Shown here piece after piece: positions 9,643 through 19,033 of a DNA stretch of 64,000 bases (its first letter is position 1; each line of letters opens with the position of its first letter). The stretch is from Protonemura montana (lineage: Eukaryota > Arthropoda > Insecta > Plecoptera > Nemouridae). Location: assembly GCA_947568835.1 (NCBI GenBank), contig OX387608.1:17394535-17458534 (forward strand). Reading direction: 5' to 3'. Under the pieces are notes generated by a model that had not been told where the DNA came from, did no database searches, and saw only the letters and a list, made by a program, of their open reading frames with translations. The position numbers were made by a program, and so were the translations under genes.

Positions 9643-12600
9643 TCTGGCAGATGAAGTTGGAGATCTTCTTTCGTTGGTGGAATCTTGTTCTTCGCTGAAG
9701 AAGCTGGGCCTGGCTGCTTGTCGTGGAACTAATGATGCAGACCTCCTGCAGTTGGTCCAAAGTGCATCCTCCCTACAACAGCTGGACTTGACAGGTATCA
9801 ATGGTAGGGGTAAGTGTAAACCAATCCAAGCCAATCCTAGCCAATCCTAGCCAGGCCTAGCCAAACCAATCCTAGCCAAGTCAAGCCAAGCCAATCCAAG
9901 CCAATCCTAGCCAAGTCAATCCTAGCCAAGTCAATCCTAGCCAAGTCAAGCCATTCCTAGCCAAGCCAATCCTAGCCAAGCCAAGCCAAGCCAATCCTAG
10001 CCAAGTCAAGCCAAGCCAATCCAAGCCAATCCTAGCCAAGCCAATCCTAGCCAAGCCAAGCCAAGCCAATCCTAGCCAAGCCAATCCAAGCCAATCCAAG
10101 CCAATCCTAGCCAAGCCAATCCTAGCCAAGCCTAACCATTCCTAGCCAAGTCAATCCTAGCCAAGCCTAACCATTCCTAGCCAAGCCTAACCATTCCTAG
10201 CCAAGCCAATCCTAGCCAATCCTAGCCAAGTCAATCCTAGCCAAGCCTAACCATTCCTAGCCAAGCCAATCCTAGCCAATCCTAGCCATTCCTAGCCAAG
10301 TCAAGCCAAGCCAATCCTAGCCAAGTCAAGCCAATCCAAGCCAATCCTAGCCATTCCTAGCCAAGTCAAGCCAATCCTAGCCAAGTCAAGCCAAGCCAAT
10401 CCTAGCCAAGTCAAGCCAAGCCAATCCAAGCCAAGCCAAGCCAATCCTAGCCAAGTCAAGCCATTCCTAGCCAAGTCAATCCTAGCCAAGCCAAGCCAAT
10501 CCTAGCCAAGCCTAGCCATTCCTAGCCAAGCTAATCCTAGCCAAGCCAAGCCAATCCTTGCCAAGTCAATCCTAGCCAAGCCAATTCTAGCCAAGCCAAT
10601 CTTAGCCAAGCCAAACCAATCTTAGCCAAGCCAATCCTAGCTAAGTCAAGCCAATCCTTGCCAAGCCAAGCCAAGCCAATCCTAGCTAAGCCAATCCTAG
10701 CCAAGCCAACCCAAGCCAATCCTAGCCAAGCAAAGCCAACCCAAGCCAAGCCAAGCCAATCCTAGCCAAGCCAAGCTAAGCCTAGCCAAGTCAAGCCAAT
10801 CCTAGCCAAGCTAAGCCTAGCCAAGCCAATCCTAGCCAAGCCAAGCCAATCCTTGCCAAGCCAATCCTAGCCAAGCCTAGCTAAGCCAAGCCAATCCTAT
10901 CCAAGCCAATCCTAGCCAAGCCAAGCCAATCCTAGCCAATCCTAGCCATTCCTAGCCAAGCTAATCCTAGCCAAGCCAAGCCAATCCTAGCCAAGCCAAT
11001 CCTAGCCAAGCCAAGCCAAGCCAAGCCAAGCCTAGCCAAGCCAATCCTAGCCAAGTTAATCCTAGCTAAGTCAAGCCAATCCTTGCCAAGCCAAGCTAAG
11101 CCAATCCTAGCCAAGCCAAGCCAAGCTAAGCCAAGCCAATCCTAGCCAAGAAAATCCTAGCCAATCCTAGCCAATCCTAGCCAAGCCAAGCCAATCCTAG
11201 CTAAGTCAAGCCAATCCTAGCCAATCCTAGCCAATCCTAGCCAAGCCAAGCCAATCCTAGCCATGCCAAGCCAAGCCTAGCCAAGCCAATCCTAGCCAAG
11301 CCAAGCCAATCCTAGCTTAGTCAAGCCAATCCTAGCCAAGCCAATCCTAGCCAATCCTAGCCAAGCCAAGCCAATCCCAGCCAATCCTAGCCAAGCCAAG
11401 CCAATCCTAGCCAAGCCAAGCCAATCCTAGCCAAGCCAAGCTAAGCCTAGCTTATCCTAGCCAAGCCAAGCCAAGCCAATCCAAGCTAAGCCAAGCCAAG
11501 CCAATCCTAGCTAAGCCAAAACAAGCCAATCCTATCCTATCCTAGCCAAGCCAATCCAAGCCAATCCTAGCCAAGCCAAGCCAAGCCAATCCTAGCCAAG
11601 TCAAGCCAATCCTATCCAAGCCAAGCCAATCCTAGCCAAGTCAAGCCAATCCTAGCCAAGCCAAGCCAATCCAAGCCAATCCAAGCCAAGCCAATCCAAG
11701 CCAAGCCAATCCTAGCCAAGCCAAGCCAATCCTAGCCAAGCCAAGCCAATCCTAGCCAAGCCAAGCCAATCCAAGCCATTCCAAGCCAAGCCAAGCCAAT
11801 CCTAGCCTAGCCAAGCCAAGCCAATCCTAGCCTAGCCAAGCCAAGCAAAGCCAAGCTAAGCCTAGCGAAGCCAACCCAAGCCAATCCTAGCTAAGCCAAG
11901 CTAAGCCTAGCCAAGTCAAGCCAATCCTAGCCAAGCCAAGCCTAGCCAAGCCAATCCCAGCCAAGCCAAGCCAATCCTAGCCAAGTCAATCCTAGCCAAG
12001 GCAAGCCAATCCTATCCAAGCCAAGCCAAGCCAATCCTAGCCAAGCCAATCCTAGCCAAGTCAAGCCAAGCCTAGCCAAGCCAAGCCAATCCTAGCCAAG
12101 CCAACCCAATCCTAGCCAAGCGAAGCCAATCCTAGCCAAGCCAAGCTAAGCCTAGCCAAGTCAAGCCAATCCTAGCCAAGCTAAGCCTAGCCAAGCCAAT
12201 CCTAGCCAAGCCAAGCCAAGCCTAGCCAAGCCAAGCCAATCCTATCCAAGCCAAGCCTAGCTAAGCCAATCCTAGCCAAGTCAAGCCAAGCCAAGCCTAG
12301 CCAAGCCAATCCTATCCAAGCCAATCCTAGCCAAGTCAAGCCAAGCCAAGCCAAGCTAAGCCAATCCAAGCCAATCCAAGCCAAGCTAAGCCAAGCCAAG
12401 CCTAGCCATGCCAAGCCAAGCCTAGCCAAGCCAAGCCAAGTTAATCCTAGCTAAGTCAAGCCAATCCTTGCCAAGCCAAGCTAAGCCAATCCTAGCCAAG
12501 CCAAGCCAATCCTAGCTGAGTCAAGCCAATCCTAGCCAAGCCAATCCTAGCCAATCCTAGCCAAGCCAAGCCAATCCTAGCCAATCCTAGCCAAGCCAAT

Positions 12601-13366
12601 CCTAGCCAAGCCAAGCCAATCCAAGCTAAGCCTAGCCAAGCCAAGCCAATCCTAGCCAAGCGAAGCCAAGCCTCCGTTCACTCCCACGCAACGAGTAGAA
12701 GTCAGGAAATCCGAGCCCTCCCCCACAAAACCACACTTTTCAAATACAACCCCCGATACCTTTGTACCAAAATCCACAATCACCTTCCTGTCCTCGTCAC
12801 TGACTCCCCAACCTGCAGCTGCTTTGACTTTAAACTGCATATCTTCCTTCTCAACAACCACTTCTACTCCCTTGATGAACATTAAAACCTTTCTAACAAT
12901 TTGCAAAACTGTCATCTGTAAATATGTTAATCTCTTGGAACAAAACTAATTGTTATTATTGTTTTTACTATTAAACTTTACCCCTATCAATATTATTTGC
13001 CTATATTATAGCTGACCTGACTTTGCTCACACTGGTTCACTATACTTGTCAGGGACAAAAATACAATACAATACAATACAATATACATCCTCTTTATCAG
13101 TATAACAACATTGGTCAGACAGTTGACATTTCTTTCACTGGATAAAAGCAGTAACTGTCAATCTAAAGCACAAACAAACTACTTTTAAAACTGTCATCAG
13201 ACATTTCTTAGAGCCAAGTTGGTAGAGCGTTGAAGAATACAATTCCAGCTTAAGTAGGACCTTTATTGTTCATATTAAGAGTTAGAAGTTGAAAGATAAC
13301 TGAATTTGTTCCATTTGCATTGCAGGCCTCGGAGCTTTGTTGGAGGGAACTCCCAACTCATCGTGA
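9643..13366 (+). CDS. 3' end of a leucine-rich-repeat gene (two exons, 3.5-kb intron)
   Basis: Exon A is 9643-9809: acceptor TTTGTTTTCCAG, donor GGG before GTAAGTG. It encodes LADEVGDLLSLVESCSSLKK followed by LGLAAC and later LQQLDLTG. The spacing LxxLxL...LxxLxL is that of leucine-rich repeats such as in F-box/LRR or ribonuclease-inhibitor-like proteins. Exon B begins after ATTTGCATTGCAG at 13326 and encodes LGALLEGTPNSS, stop TGA at 13364-13366. The phases match (one base left in A, two supplied by B, making Gly), which supports the join. The first codon of exon A is split, so at least one upstream exon exists and was not found. The intron (9810-13325) contains a 2.85-kb minisatellite and a LINE remnant. 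The protein family within LRR proteins cannot be decided from about 70 residues. Confidence 0.7.
9822..12668. repeat. Pentanucleotide-word minisatellite in LRR-gene intron
   Basis: About 2.85 kb made almost entirely of 5-bp words CCAAG, CCAAT, CCTAG, with fewer TCAAG, CCATT and CTAAG. The commonest run is CCAAGCCAATCCTAG. There is no fixed longer unit; word order varies, as if the array grew in 5-bp or 10-bp steps. The 5-bp grid keeps minus-strand frames open for 60-90 codons (reading like WLGLARIGL), which are not genes. The plus strand contains a very large number of CCAAT pentamers, the core of the NF-Y site. Confidence 0.97.
12679..13083 (+). pseudogene. LINE 3' remnant with (ATACA)n tail, inside LRR intron
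   Basis: The plus-strand frame 12679-12885 reads RYLCTKIHNHLP and then FKLHIFLLNNHFYSL, ending in TAA at 12883-12885. It matches the layout of the reverse-transcriptase C-terminus at 8460-8700 (YICTIIYNKLP, SFLIQHPFYTL), so it comes from a related element. About 170 bp after the stop lies a run of ATACA pentamers (about 13058-13083), a typical LINE 3' microsatellite tail. The 5' part is missing; the minisatellite begins immediately upstream. Confidence 0.7.
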
Positions 13367-13622
13367 CCAGACCTTGTCTACTACAACAGCTTCACACACA
13401 GCAACATGGGCTGGAAGATACATTATCAGTCACTCTTGACAATTGATCTTAAATTCTATTGCTCTGTAACAATGTTCAATCTTTGTTGGCAGTAAATCAC
13501 ACAGCTTGATCCCTGTATTAAATGTTGAAAGTGAACATTGAAAGCTAGAACATTTATTTCTAGAACTATTTAATTCTTTATTTCAGATATTAATTGTGTG
13601 TGCTTGGCCTACATGTATTAAA
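13367..13622 (+). other. Probable 3' UTR of the LRR gene
   Basis: Non-coding sequence after the TGA of the LRR gene. ATTAAA, a common poly(A) signal variant, occurs at 13517-13522 and at 13617-13622; either could end the transcript. No AATAAA is seen in this stretch. Confidence 0.4.
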
Positions 13623-13918
13623 TATATCTTTCAATATCTTGGCATCATTTCTAATTACATTTTGTGTTTAAAAACTAATACAGATTGGTTTCAGTCATTG
13701 TATAATCTTTATTGTTTGCAGTTTTGACACTTTGTTACGATATGTTTAAATATATTTGTATAAACGATATGGAAGATGTTTTCCAGCTAAATCTGAGTCT
13801 CAATTTAAGTACTTCAACTGTTTTTAAACACTAATTAATTAATAAGCTGAGGTTATTTTATCCTGGAATGCAACTGCCTAGAAAATAATATCTCTATGTC
13901 ACTGTTTTCACCTTTTAT

Positions 13919-14690
13919 ATAATAATAATAATAATATATTTATTCAGCCTCAATTGATCACAGTACATGATATTGGTTTGTCAGTTATTACTTATTATGG
14001 TGCTAGTTATTATCTAAAACACATAGGAATTGTTTCACTTTGTAGTAGCATTTGGTCAGCAGATGCAGTTTTAGACTATCTTTAAATTTGTATCCTTTTA
14101 GTTTTTTATCTCCACTGGCAGTTAGTTATATAATAATGAGCCTGCATAAATTGGGCAGTTGTCTGTCATTTTTAATCTATCTTTCGATACATAAATGTTG
14201 TTAGTTCCTCTTGTAAAATGCTTATGTACATCACAATTGTCTATTACCAGAAAGTTGTTATTATCCACTACAAATAATATTGTCAAGTAAATGTAAATGC
14301 AGGGCAATGTCTTGATTCGTAGATTTCTAAAAAGTTATTTACAAGAGTCTTTGTAATAAAAATCCGCACAGGGGTCATAGCTTGCTCCACCTAAAATGCA
14401 GAGAGCTTTTTTCTGCATAGCAAATAGTCTGGGTGCATGAACTGAGTTGCCCCACATGATAATTCCATAGCTAATTCTAGAATGAATGTGTCCATAATAT
14501 GCTAGTTTAGCTGCATCAGCGCTGCAAATGTCCAAAATCTTTTTTAAAAGGTAGCATCCTGAAGCCACTTTCAGGCGCACGTGCTTGATGTGGCTTTCCC
14601 AATTCAATTGATTGTCTAATATAAGACCTAGAAATTGTACTCTGTTCATTTCTTTGTGAATGTACCTAACATTCATTCTTGTTGCTCTCT
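13919..14690 (-). pseudogene. LINE remnant: reverse-transcriptase C-terminal half, frameshifted
   Basis: The minus-strand frame at 14676-14335 reads VQFLGLILDNQLNWESHIKH and later LAYYGHIHSRISYGIIMWGN, the classic C-terminal reverse-transcriptase region of jockey/CR1-type LINEs. The reading continues in other frames: VHKHFTRGTNN at about 14230, then LPVEIK...FKDSLKLHLL ending in TAG at 14003-14005, so at least one frameshift has occurred. The 3' end is marked by GAATAAATATATTATT and an (ATT)n run at about 13919-13945. The YxDD catalytic core is absent. It is a 5'-truncated dead copy from a different family than those at 8460 and 12679, judged by sequence and tail. Confidence 0.85.
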
Positions 14691-15086
14691 GTGAATGCAG
14701 ATTTATTAATCTGGGATCTCAATTCATTCCACGCTTCTTCTTCAAAATGATTGATGATTGTGTACGCAAGTTGAGCATCAGCCCTTCTTATTTATATTGT
14801 TTCCCATCCTAGTTCAGACATCCATTCAGTAGGGCTGTGGCTTCTTCCATACTAATTGCCATTACCTTCCTAGCCAACTTTTGCTGTAGTGTTTCTAGCC
14901 TGTCTTTTAACCCTTGTTGCTGATTAAATCTTGAGCGTTATTTAATGTTACTGCTTCTAATATTTTCACAACTGTGTTTCTCTTTTGCAACAAATTACAC
15001 ACCTCAATGGTTGCCCTGAACTCAAAATGTGATCTAACAAATGTTGAGTAAAATTGACCAAGATGATAATGTTCTTGAAACTCTTC
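14666..15086 (-). pseudogene. Decayed coding segment, unrecognised family
   Basis: Reading the minus strand from 15086, an open frame gives EHYHLGQFYSTFVRSHFEF and ATIEVCNLLQKRNTVVKILE and stops at 14907-14909. A one-base shift at that point continues as LKDRLETLQQKLARKVMAIS and MEEATALLNG to TAG at 14809-14811. A further segment, AQLAYTIINHFEEEAWNELR, follows down to 14666. The three pieces look like successive parts of one helical protein broken by frameshift and stop, or separate exons with lost borders. The end overlaps the LINE remnant in another frame, so the border is uncertain. I do not recognise the protein. Confidence 0.4.
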
Positions 15087-15230
15087 TCATGTAATGCAAG
15101 TTTTTCAGTGTTTTTTTAAATAATTTCCCCCGAGTGAGCAATAAGAAATAGAAGCATGCATTTTGCTGACATCTCACTCTGGTTGTTATGCAATCGCTTC
15201 ACTCAATATTTACAGAGCAAAGGCTGGGAG

Positions 15231-15308
15231 AAGTGTGATCGAACCAGGATACGAACCCGGGACCTTCTGATTGCCGATCTGGTGCTCTAACAAGTGAGCT
15301 ATTCAGGG
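15231..15308 (-). mobile_element. tRNA-derived SINE head (tRNA-Ala-like), degenerate
   Basis: On the minus strand an A-box-like TAGCTCACTTG (15301-15291) and a B-box GGTTCGTATCC (15257-15247) are 44 nt apart, the tRNA spacing. The D arm (GCTC/GAGC) and T arm (CCGGG/CCTGG) can fold, and the anticodon loop reads TCGGCAA, giving GGC (Ala). The acceptor ends do not pair and the anticodon stem is damaged, so it is not a working tRNA gene. A tRNA-headed SINE or a tRNA pseudogene is the best reading; the body would extend toward 15100. Confidence 0.7.
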
Positions 15309-16157
15309 AAGAAGACAAGTCACCTTGGCCTCTTCTTCTGAAACTAATCAATCCTTGACTTCATGGAGGTCCTACGGTCGACATCCAGGCAATCAGGATC
15401 ACACATCCTGGAGTAAACATAGTAAGTACCATAATATGCATGAAAGACATAATTTTAATTCAATACCGCGGGGCTTTGCTGCAAGGCGCTCTCGCTTGGA
15501 AATCATCTGCTTCCATATTTCACGATAATTCTTACTATTTTTTTTACAAAAGTTAAGAAGTATTGTAACTTGTAAGAAGTTAGTACACGTTTTCAAAGTA
15601 TACAAATGTTTATAGGGTAGCAGTTCTAATTGTCACATTTATCTGCAAAATAATCAGACTTGATTTAAATGGTTTCAAGCTTGCTGAAACTAGTCTATGA
15701 TGGTTACACAGCTTATAAAGTTTGACTAGAACAAAGAATGATTAGAACCTTACATTTTTAAACTCTGTATCAATTTTGTTGCAGTAGCTTCACTTTTTCC
15801 CCGTGGACTCCTTCCCCGGACATTTTATTTTCCTCTTATCGTTTCTGTTGTTACTCCTGCATTATGCAAAGAAGTATTTTAAATTTTTAGAAAAACTATT
15901 TGAACTGGGTTTTGAATGCTAAGTAAAGGGAACATATACTAGTATATATATATACTATACTATATACTAGTATATACATATACTAGTTACTTCTTCAGAG
16001 GTTTGATCAGTCCTGACAATTTTCCGATAACAAAAGAACCACATAAAATTATAACAATTACCAAGTTCAAGCTTCCTAAATGCATCTAAACAAAATAATC
16101 AGGGTCAATAACTTAAAAACTAATGTATTGTGTATTTTCTGAAATAAGAACTCGAAC

Positions 16158-16366
16158 TTTTTAGAAAAACTATTTGAACTGGGTTTTGAATGCTAAGTAA
16201 AGGGCTACTAAATTTTCCTAAAATTTAGTAAAAAAATATACTATTTATTTAGTACTAAAATTTAGTAGCCCTTTACTTAGCATTCAAAACCCAGTTCAAA
16301 TAGTTTTTCTAAAAACTTGTGCTAAGGATAAATTAAATAGACATGAGTCTAAAAACCATCATAAAG
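16158..16366 (+). mobile_element. Nested Penelope terminal-repeat hairpin with target duplication
   Basis: Two arms of about 60 bp, containing AACTGGGTTTTGAATGC at left and its complement GCATTCAAAACCCAGTT at right, surround an AT-rich core. The fragment ends ACCATCATAAAG, exactly as the main element does at 17580. AACTCGAAC is present at 16149-16157 and again at 16367-16375. This is a 9-bp direct repeat (12 bp allowing one extra A) that looks like a target site duplication. The insert interrupts the left inverted arm. Confidence 0.75.
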
Positions 16367-16555
16367 AACTCGAACACATTGGCATTTTTTAACTAACTAA
16401 TTATGTGTATGGAAAAAAACGCCAATTTTTCGAGGTTGTCGTAACGTTATGTGATACAATCAAAATTTCCTTATTCATTACGTTTAGTTCTTAATCTACT
16501 CGTCCAAATATATTCTTCTGGATTCTTTCTGCTGATTTCTTCTGTCTCCTTATAT

Positions 16556-17180
16556 TAGTGAAAACAGTTTAGATGAAATCAAATCCATAACAGTTTTACC
16601 AAATGTACCTAAGATAGGAGAGAAAATTGAAAAAGTACTGTTGAAAAAGCAGAGTTTTACAGCATTTAGGGCAGATAGAAAAATAAGTACAATGGTAAGA
16701 CTAGTGAAGGATCAGGTTCCATTAGAATGCAAAGGCATCTATGAGGCAAGTTGAGAATGTGGAAAAGTTTACATAAGAGAAACAGGTAGGAAAATTAGCA
16801 CAAGAGTCAAGGAACATGAAAGACACATCAGATTAGCAAAACTATCTTGCATTGTTGGAGAAAAACAAAGCCACTTGAATCAATCAGCTTGTGCAGAACA
16901 CGGGAATGAGTTTCAACATCACATTAAAATAGACACGGTAAGGATTTTATGTCGAGATGATAGGAAATTCACTAGAAAAGTCAGAGAAGCAATTGAAATT
17001 AAAAAACAACCCAACAACTTCAATAGAGATGATAGTTTTCAACTTGATAGAGCTTGGGGAACAATTTTACAACAGAAAAATGTAATAGAGAATATCAGTG
17101 AGGAGACAGAAGAAATCAGCACAAAGAATCCAGAAGAAAATATTTGGACGAGTAGATTAAGAACTAAACGTAATGAATAA
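16556..17180 (+). pseudogene. Penelope-type RT end plus GIY-YIG endonuclease, broken
   Basis: The frame reads LPNVPKIGEKIEK, then VPLECKGIYEAS, an in-frame TGA (16752-16754), ECGKVYIRETGRKISTRVKE, then SACAEHGNEFQHHI and RKFTRKVREAIEIKK, to TAA at 17178-17180. GIY and YIG motifs are placed as in Penelope-like elements, with the usual CxC region, a basic ETGR motif and the EAIEI motif. Two faults are visible: the TGA between GIY and YIG, probably a lost Cys codon, and YIR in place of YIG. The reverse-transcriptase catalytic core is missing. The enzyme would nick target DNA during insertion; this copy cannot make it intact. Confidence 0.85.
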
Positions 17181-17430
17181 GGAAATTTTGATTGTATTAC
17201 ATAACGTTAGGACAACCTCGAAAAATTGGCGTTTTTTCCTTACACATAATTAGTTAGTTAAAAAACACCAATGTGTTCGAGTTCTTATTTCAGAAAATAC
17301 ACAATACATTAGTTTTTAAGTTATTGACCCTGATTATTTTGTTTAGATGCATTTAGGAAGCTTGAACTAAGTAATTGTTATAATTTTATGTGGTTCCTTT
17401 TGTTATCGGAAAATTGTCAGGACTGCTCAA

Positions 17431-17475
17431 ACCTCTGAAGAAGTAACTAGTATATGTTACGAAACGTCGGGAAAT
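17431..17475 (+). ncRNA. Hammerhead-ribozyme-like motif in Penelope terminal region
   Basis: CTGAAGA (17435-17441) fits the CUGANGA core. It is followed by a stem II candidate GTAAC (17443-17447) with GTTAC (17456-17460), then GAAA (17461-17464) and CGTC, where GTC would be the cleavage triplet. There is no room for a normal stem III; ACGT is self-complementary, as in the small Penelope-associated hammerheads reported to cleave as dimers. One extra A (17442) lies between core and stem II, and stem I is weak (ACCT with GGG). Activity is therefore uncertain. The left inverted copy keeps the CTGAAGAAGTAACTAG half but has lost the GAAACGTC half. Confidence 0.55.
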
Positions 17476-17580
17476 TAAGTAGCCCTTTACTTAGCATTCA
17501 AAACCCAGTTCAAATAGTTTTTCTAAAAACTTGTGCTAAGGATAAATCAAGTAGACATGAGTATAAAAACCATCATAAAG

Positions 17581-18269
17581 CATTTAAATAATTTCTTTCT
17601 TCATGGCTCATGGAAAGAGGATTTAGTGTAGTTTCCAATCAGCGTTGGAAAGAAAGAAATCGGCAGCAAATCACTGAACGTGCATATTTATGTCTTTAAC
17701 TCACTAATTTGAAGCCAAATATTTACAAGTTGATATTGGAGCATCAGTTCAGCCTTCAGCATTTATTCATTTTTTGTAAGAATTTTATATATTTACATGT
17801 TTAAATGTTTTTTGACAAGCTATCTTGATACACATTGTTTCTTATAGGTTAAGCTAGGTTCAAAACACACGGATCTACAGCTGTTAGAACCAATGTGCTG
17901 CCATCCTTGTGTACAGTCCGGTAATATTTGAATTTATCTTCGAAATTTGCGAGCCAACGACATCGCGTTGCTGTGCGGTCAAACAGTAAAGAGGTCAGTT
18001 ATGTTGCTGCTGAAATAATTACCGTGTGTACCTAGGAAGGGTGTAAGACCTGGGGTTGTTTGTTTTCAGTGAGTCTTGGCCTGTTGGATACGTTATAATA
18101 TGCTGTGAGATCTTATTTCAATTGCAAATGCTTGCAATGGGCAAAGTATTTTATTACTAGGGCCAGCCATGCGTCTGGCGCACGTGGTTGAATTCAGATG
18201 AGTAGAAGAGGGGGGCTACGTTATAAATGTTCGTATCTTATTTATTTATTAATTTAAAACTCAGAACAA
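17581..18269. other. Unique sequence, nothing identified
   Basis: About 700 bp of mixed composition between the Penelope element and the next exon-like segments. No repeat, RNA gene or convincing open frame was seen on either strand. Confidence 0.5.
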
Positions 18270-18470
18270 TTATATAGTAACTAAATAATAATTAAGTAAG
18301 TACGTATCAGTATAATAATATTTGATGTTCATCAATAGCTCAGGTACAATATTGTAACGGTCCCCATGCTTTGTGACAACGCCGGTCGTCTTTACCTGCC
18401 GTCCATGATTCATACCAAAGTCTATACCCCGTTGCTGCCAGTCATACTTCAGTAGTTGCCCCATGTGCAT
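18270..18470 (-). CDS. Exon-like segment, unrecognised
   Basis: The minus-strand frame from ATG at 18470 has coding-like composition for about 50 codons (MHMGQLLKYDWQQRGIDFGM, then VVTKHGDRYNIVPELL) and then becomes AT-rich to its stop. It could be a first exon or a fragment of a retroelement polyprotein. No family is recognised and no splice partner could be assigned. Confidence 0.25.
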   Translation of the reverse strand: MHMGQLLKYDWQQRGIDFGMNHGRQVKTTGVVTKHGDRYNIVPELLMNIKYYYTDTYLLNYYLVTI

Positions 18471-18582
18471 CGTGTGTGAGTGAGTTTATGCGAGTGTTTC
18501 CAGTGCAGTGACAATGACTTTGTTCTTTGTCTAATTACACTGGACCGGACCTCTTCAAAGGTGAGCTAAAATCTCTGTTAAT

Positions 18583-18816
18583 TCAGGTGTGCGCATGTGT
18601 CCTAGTTACAATAACTCGGCTCGTGGTCGAAGTCTTCATCAATCGTGGTTTTATAACTCCAGTATATCGGTCTGATATCATGTTTGAATTTGTTGGACGT
18701 TTGTAATGCAATTCTTGACTAGTGAAGCAAATATCCTCGATATGTTTCGCTTCCAATATCCCTTGGAGGTCGGCTGACGTTGAGCTTGGTCGACCCAAAG
18801 CAACCCTACCTCACTC
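18583..18816 (-). CDS. Exon-like segment with GILEAK motif, unrecognised
   Basis: The minus-strand frame begins near 18816 after CGAGTGAGGTAG, reads VALGRPSSTSADLQGILEAK, HIEDICFTSQELHYKRP and VIKPRLMKTSTTSR, and ends at 18583-18585. Composition is more balanced than the flanks. TSADLQGILEAK resembles TSIDISGILEAK at about 4885-4935 on the plus strand, so both may derive from the same gene or element family. The function is unknown. Confidence 0.3.
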
Positions 18817-19033
18817 GGGTCACTGACTCTGTAAGCCTGAATTACATCGCATATAACGAAGAGGCAAATAATTATTGCTACAATTCAACCCAGCACGCGA
18901 ATCTCAAAGCCCCACCGTTATATTATTTTAGAGCCAGTGTAATTCAGTAAAAAGTTGGTGATAAAATGGGCTCGGATTTATATTTAATTACATATTTTTT
19001 GTGTGACACAGAAAGTTATGCCTTACGCTTTTT

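Larger units (their letters stand above)
15884..17580 (+). mobile_element. Penelope-like element, 5'-truncated, with inverted head
   Basis: The plus-strand half (16550-17580) carries the end of the reverse transcriptase, a GIY-YIG domain, and a 3' terminal region that ends ACCATCATAAAG at 17580. The left half is an inverted partial copy: 16368-16549 is the complement of about 17098-17290, and 15935-16155 is the complement of about 17275-17455. It starts at about 15884 with the complement of the terminal region. Head-to-head copies and terminal repeats in either orientation are known for Penelope-like elements. A further terminal fragment is nested in the left arm (16158-16366). Compared with the right copy, the left copy lacks about 24 bp around the hammerhead-like 3' core. 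Confidence 0.82.

Noticed and set aside
9881-12429. Minus-strand frames reading WLGLARIGL repeats
   Set aside because: They are products of 5-bp words giving a 15-bp reading cycle, inside an intron of a plus-strand gene.
13204-13226. Second tRNA-like A box (AGTTGGTAGAGCG)
   Set aside because: No B box is found at tRNA distance downstream.
15231-15308. Functional tRNA-Ala gene
   Set aside because: A and B boxes are good, but the acceptor ends do not pair and the anticodon stem is damaged.
18270-18816. A complete retroelement polyprotein on the minus strand
   Set aside because: Only two short coding-like pieces exist; no protease, reverse transcriptase or integrase motif is visible, and no LTR pair was seen.
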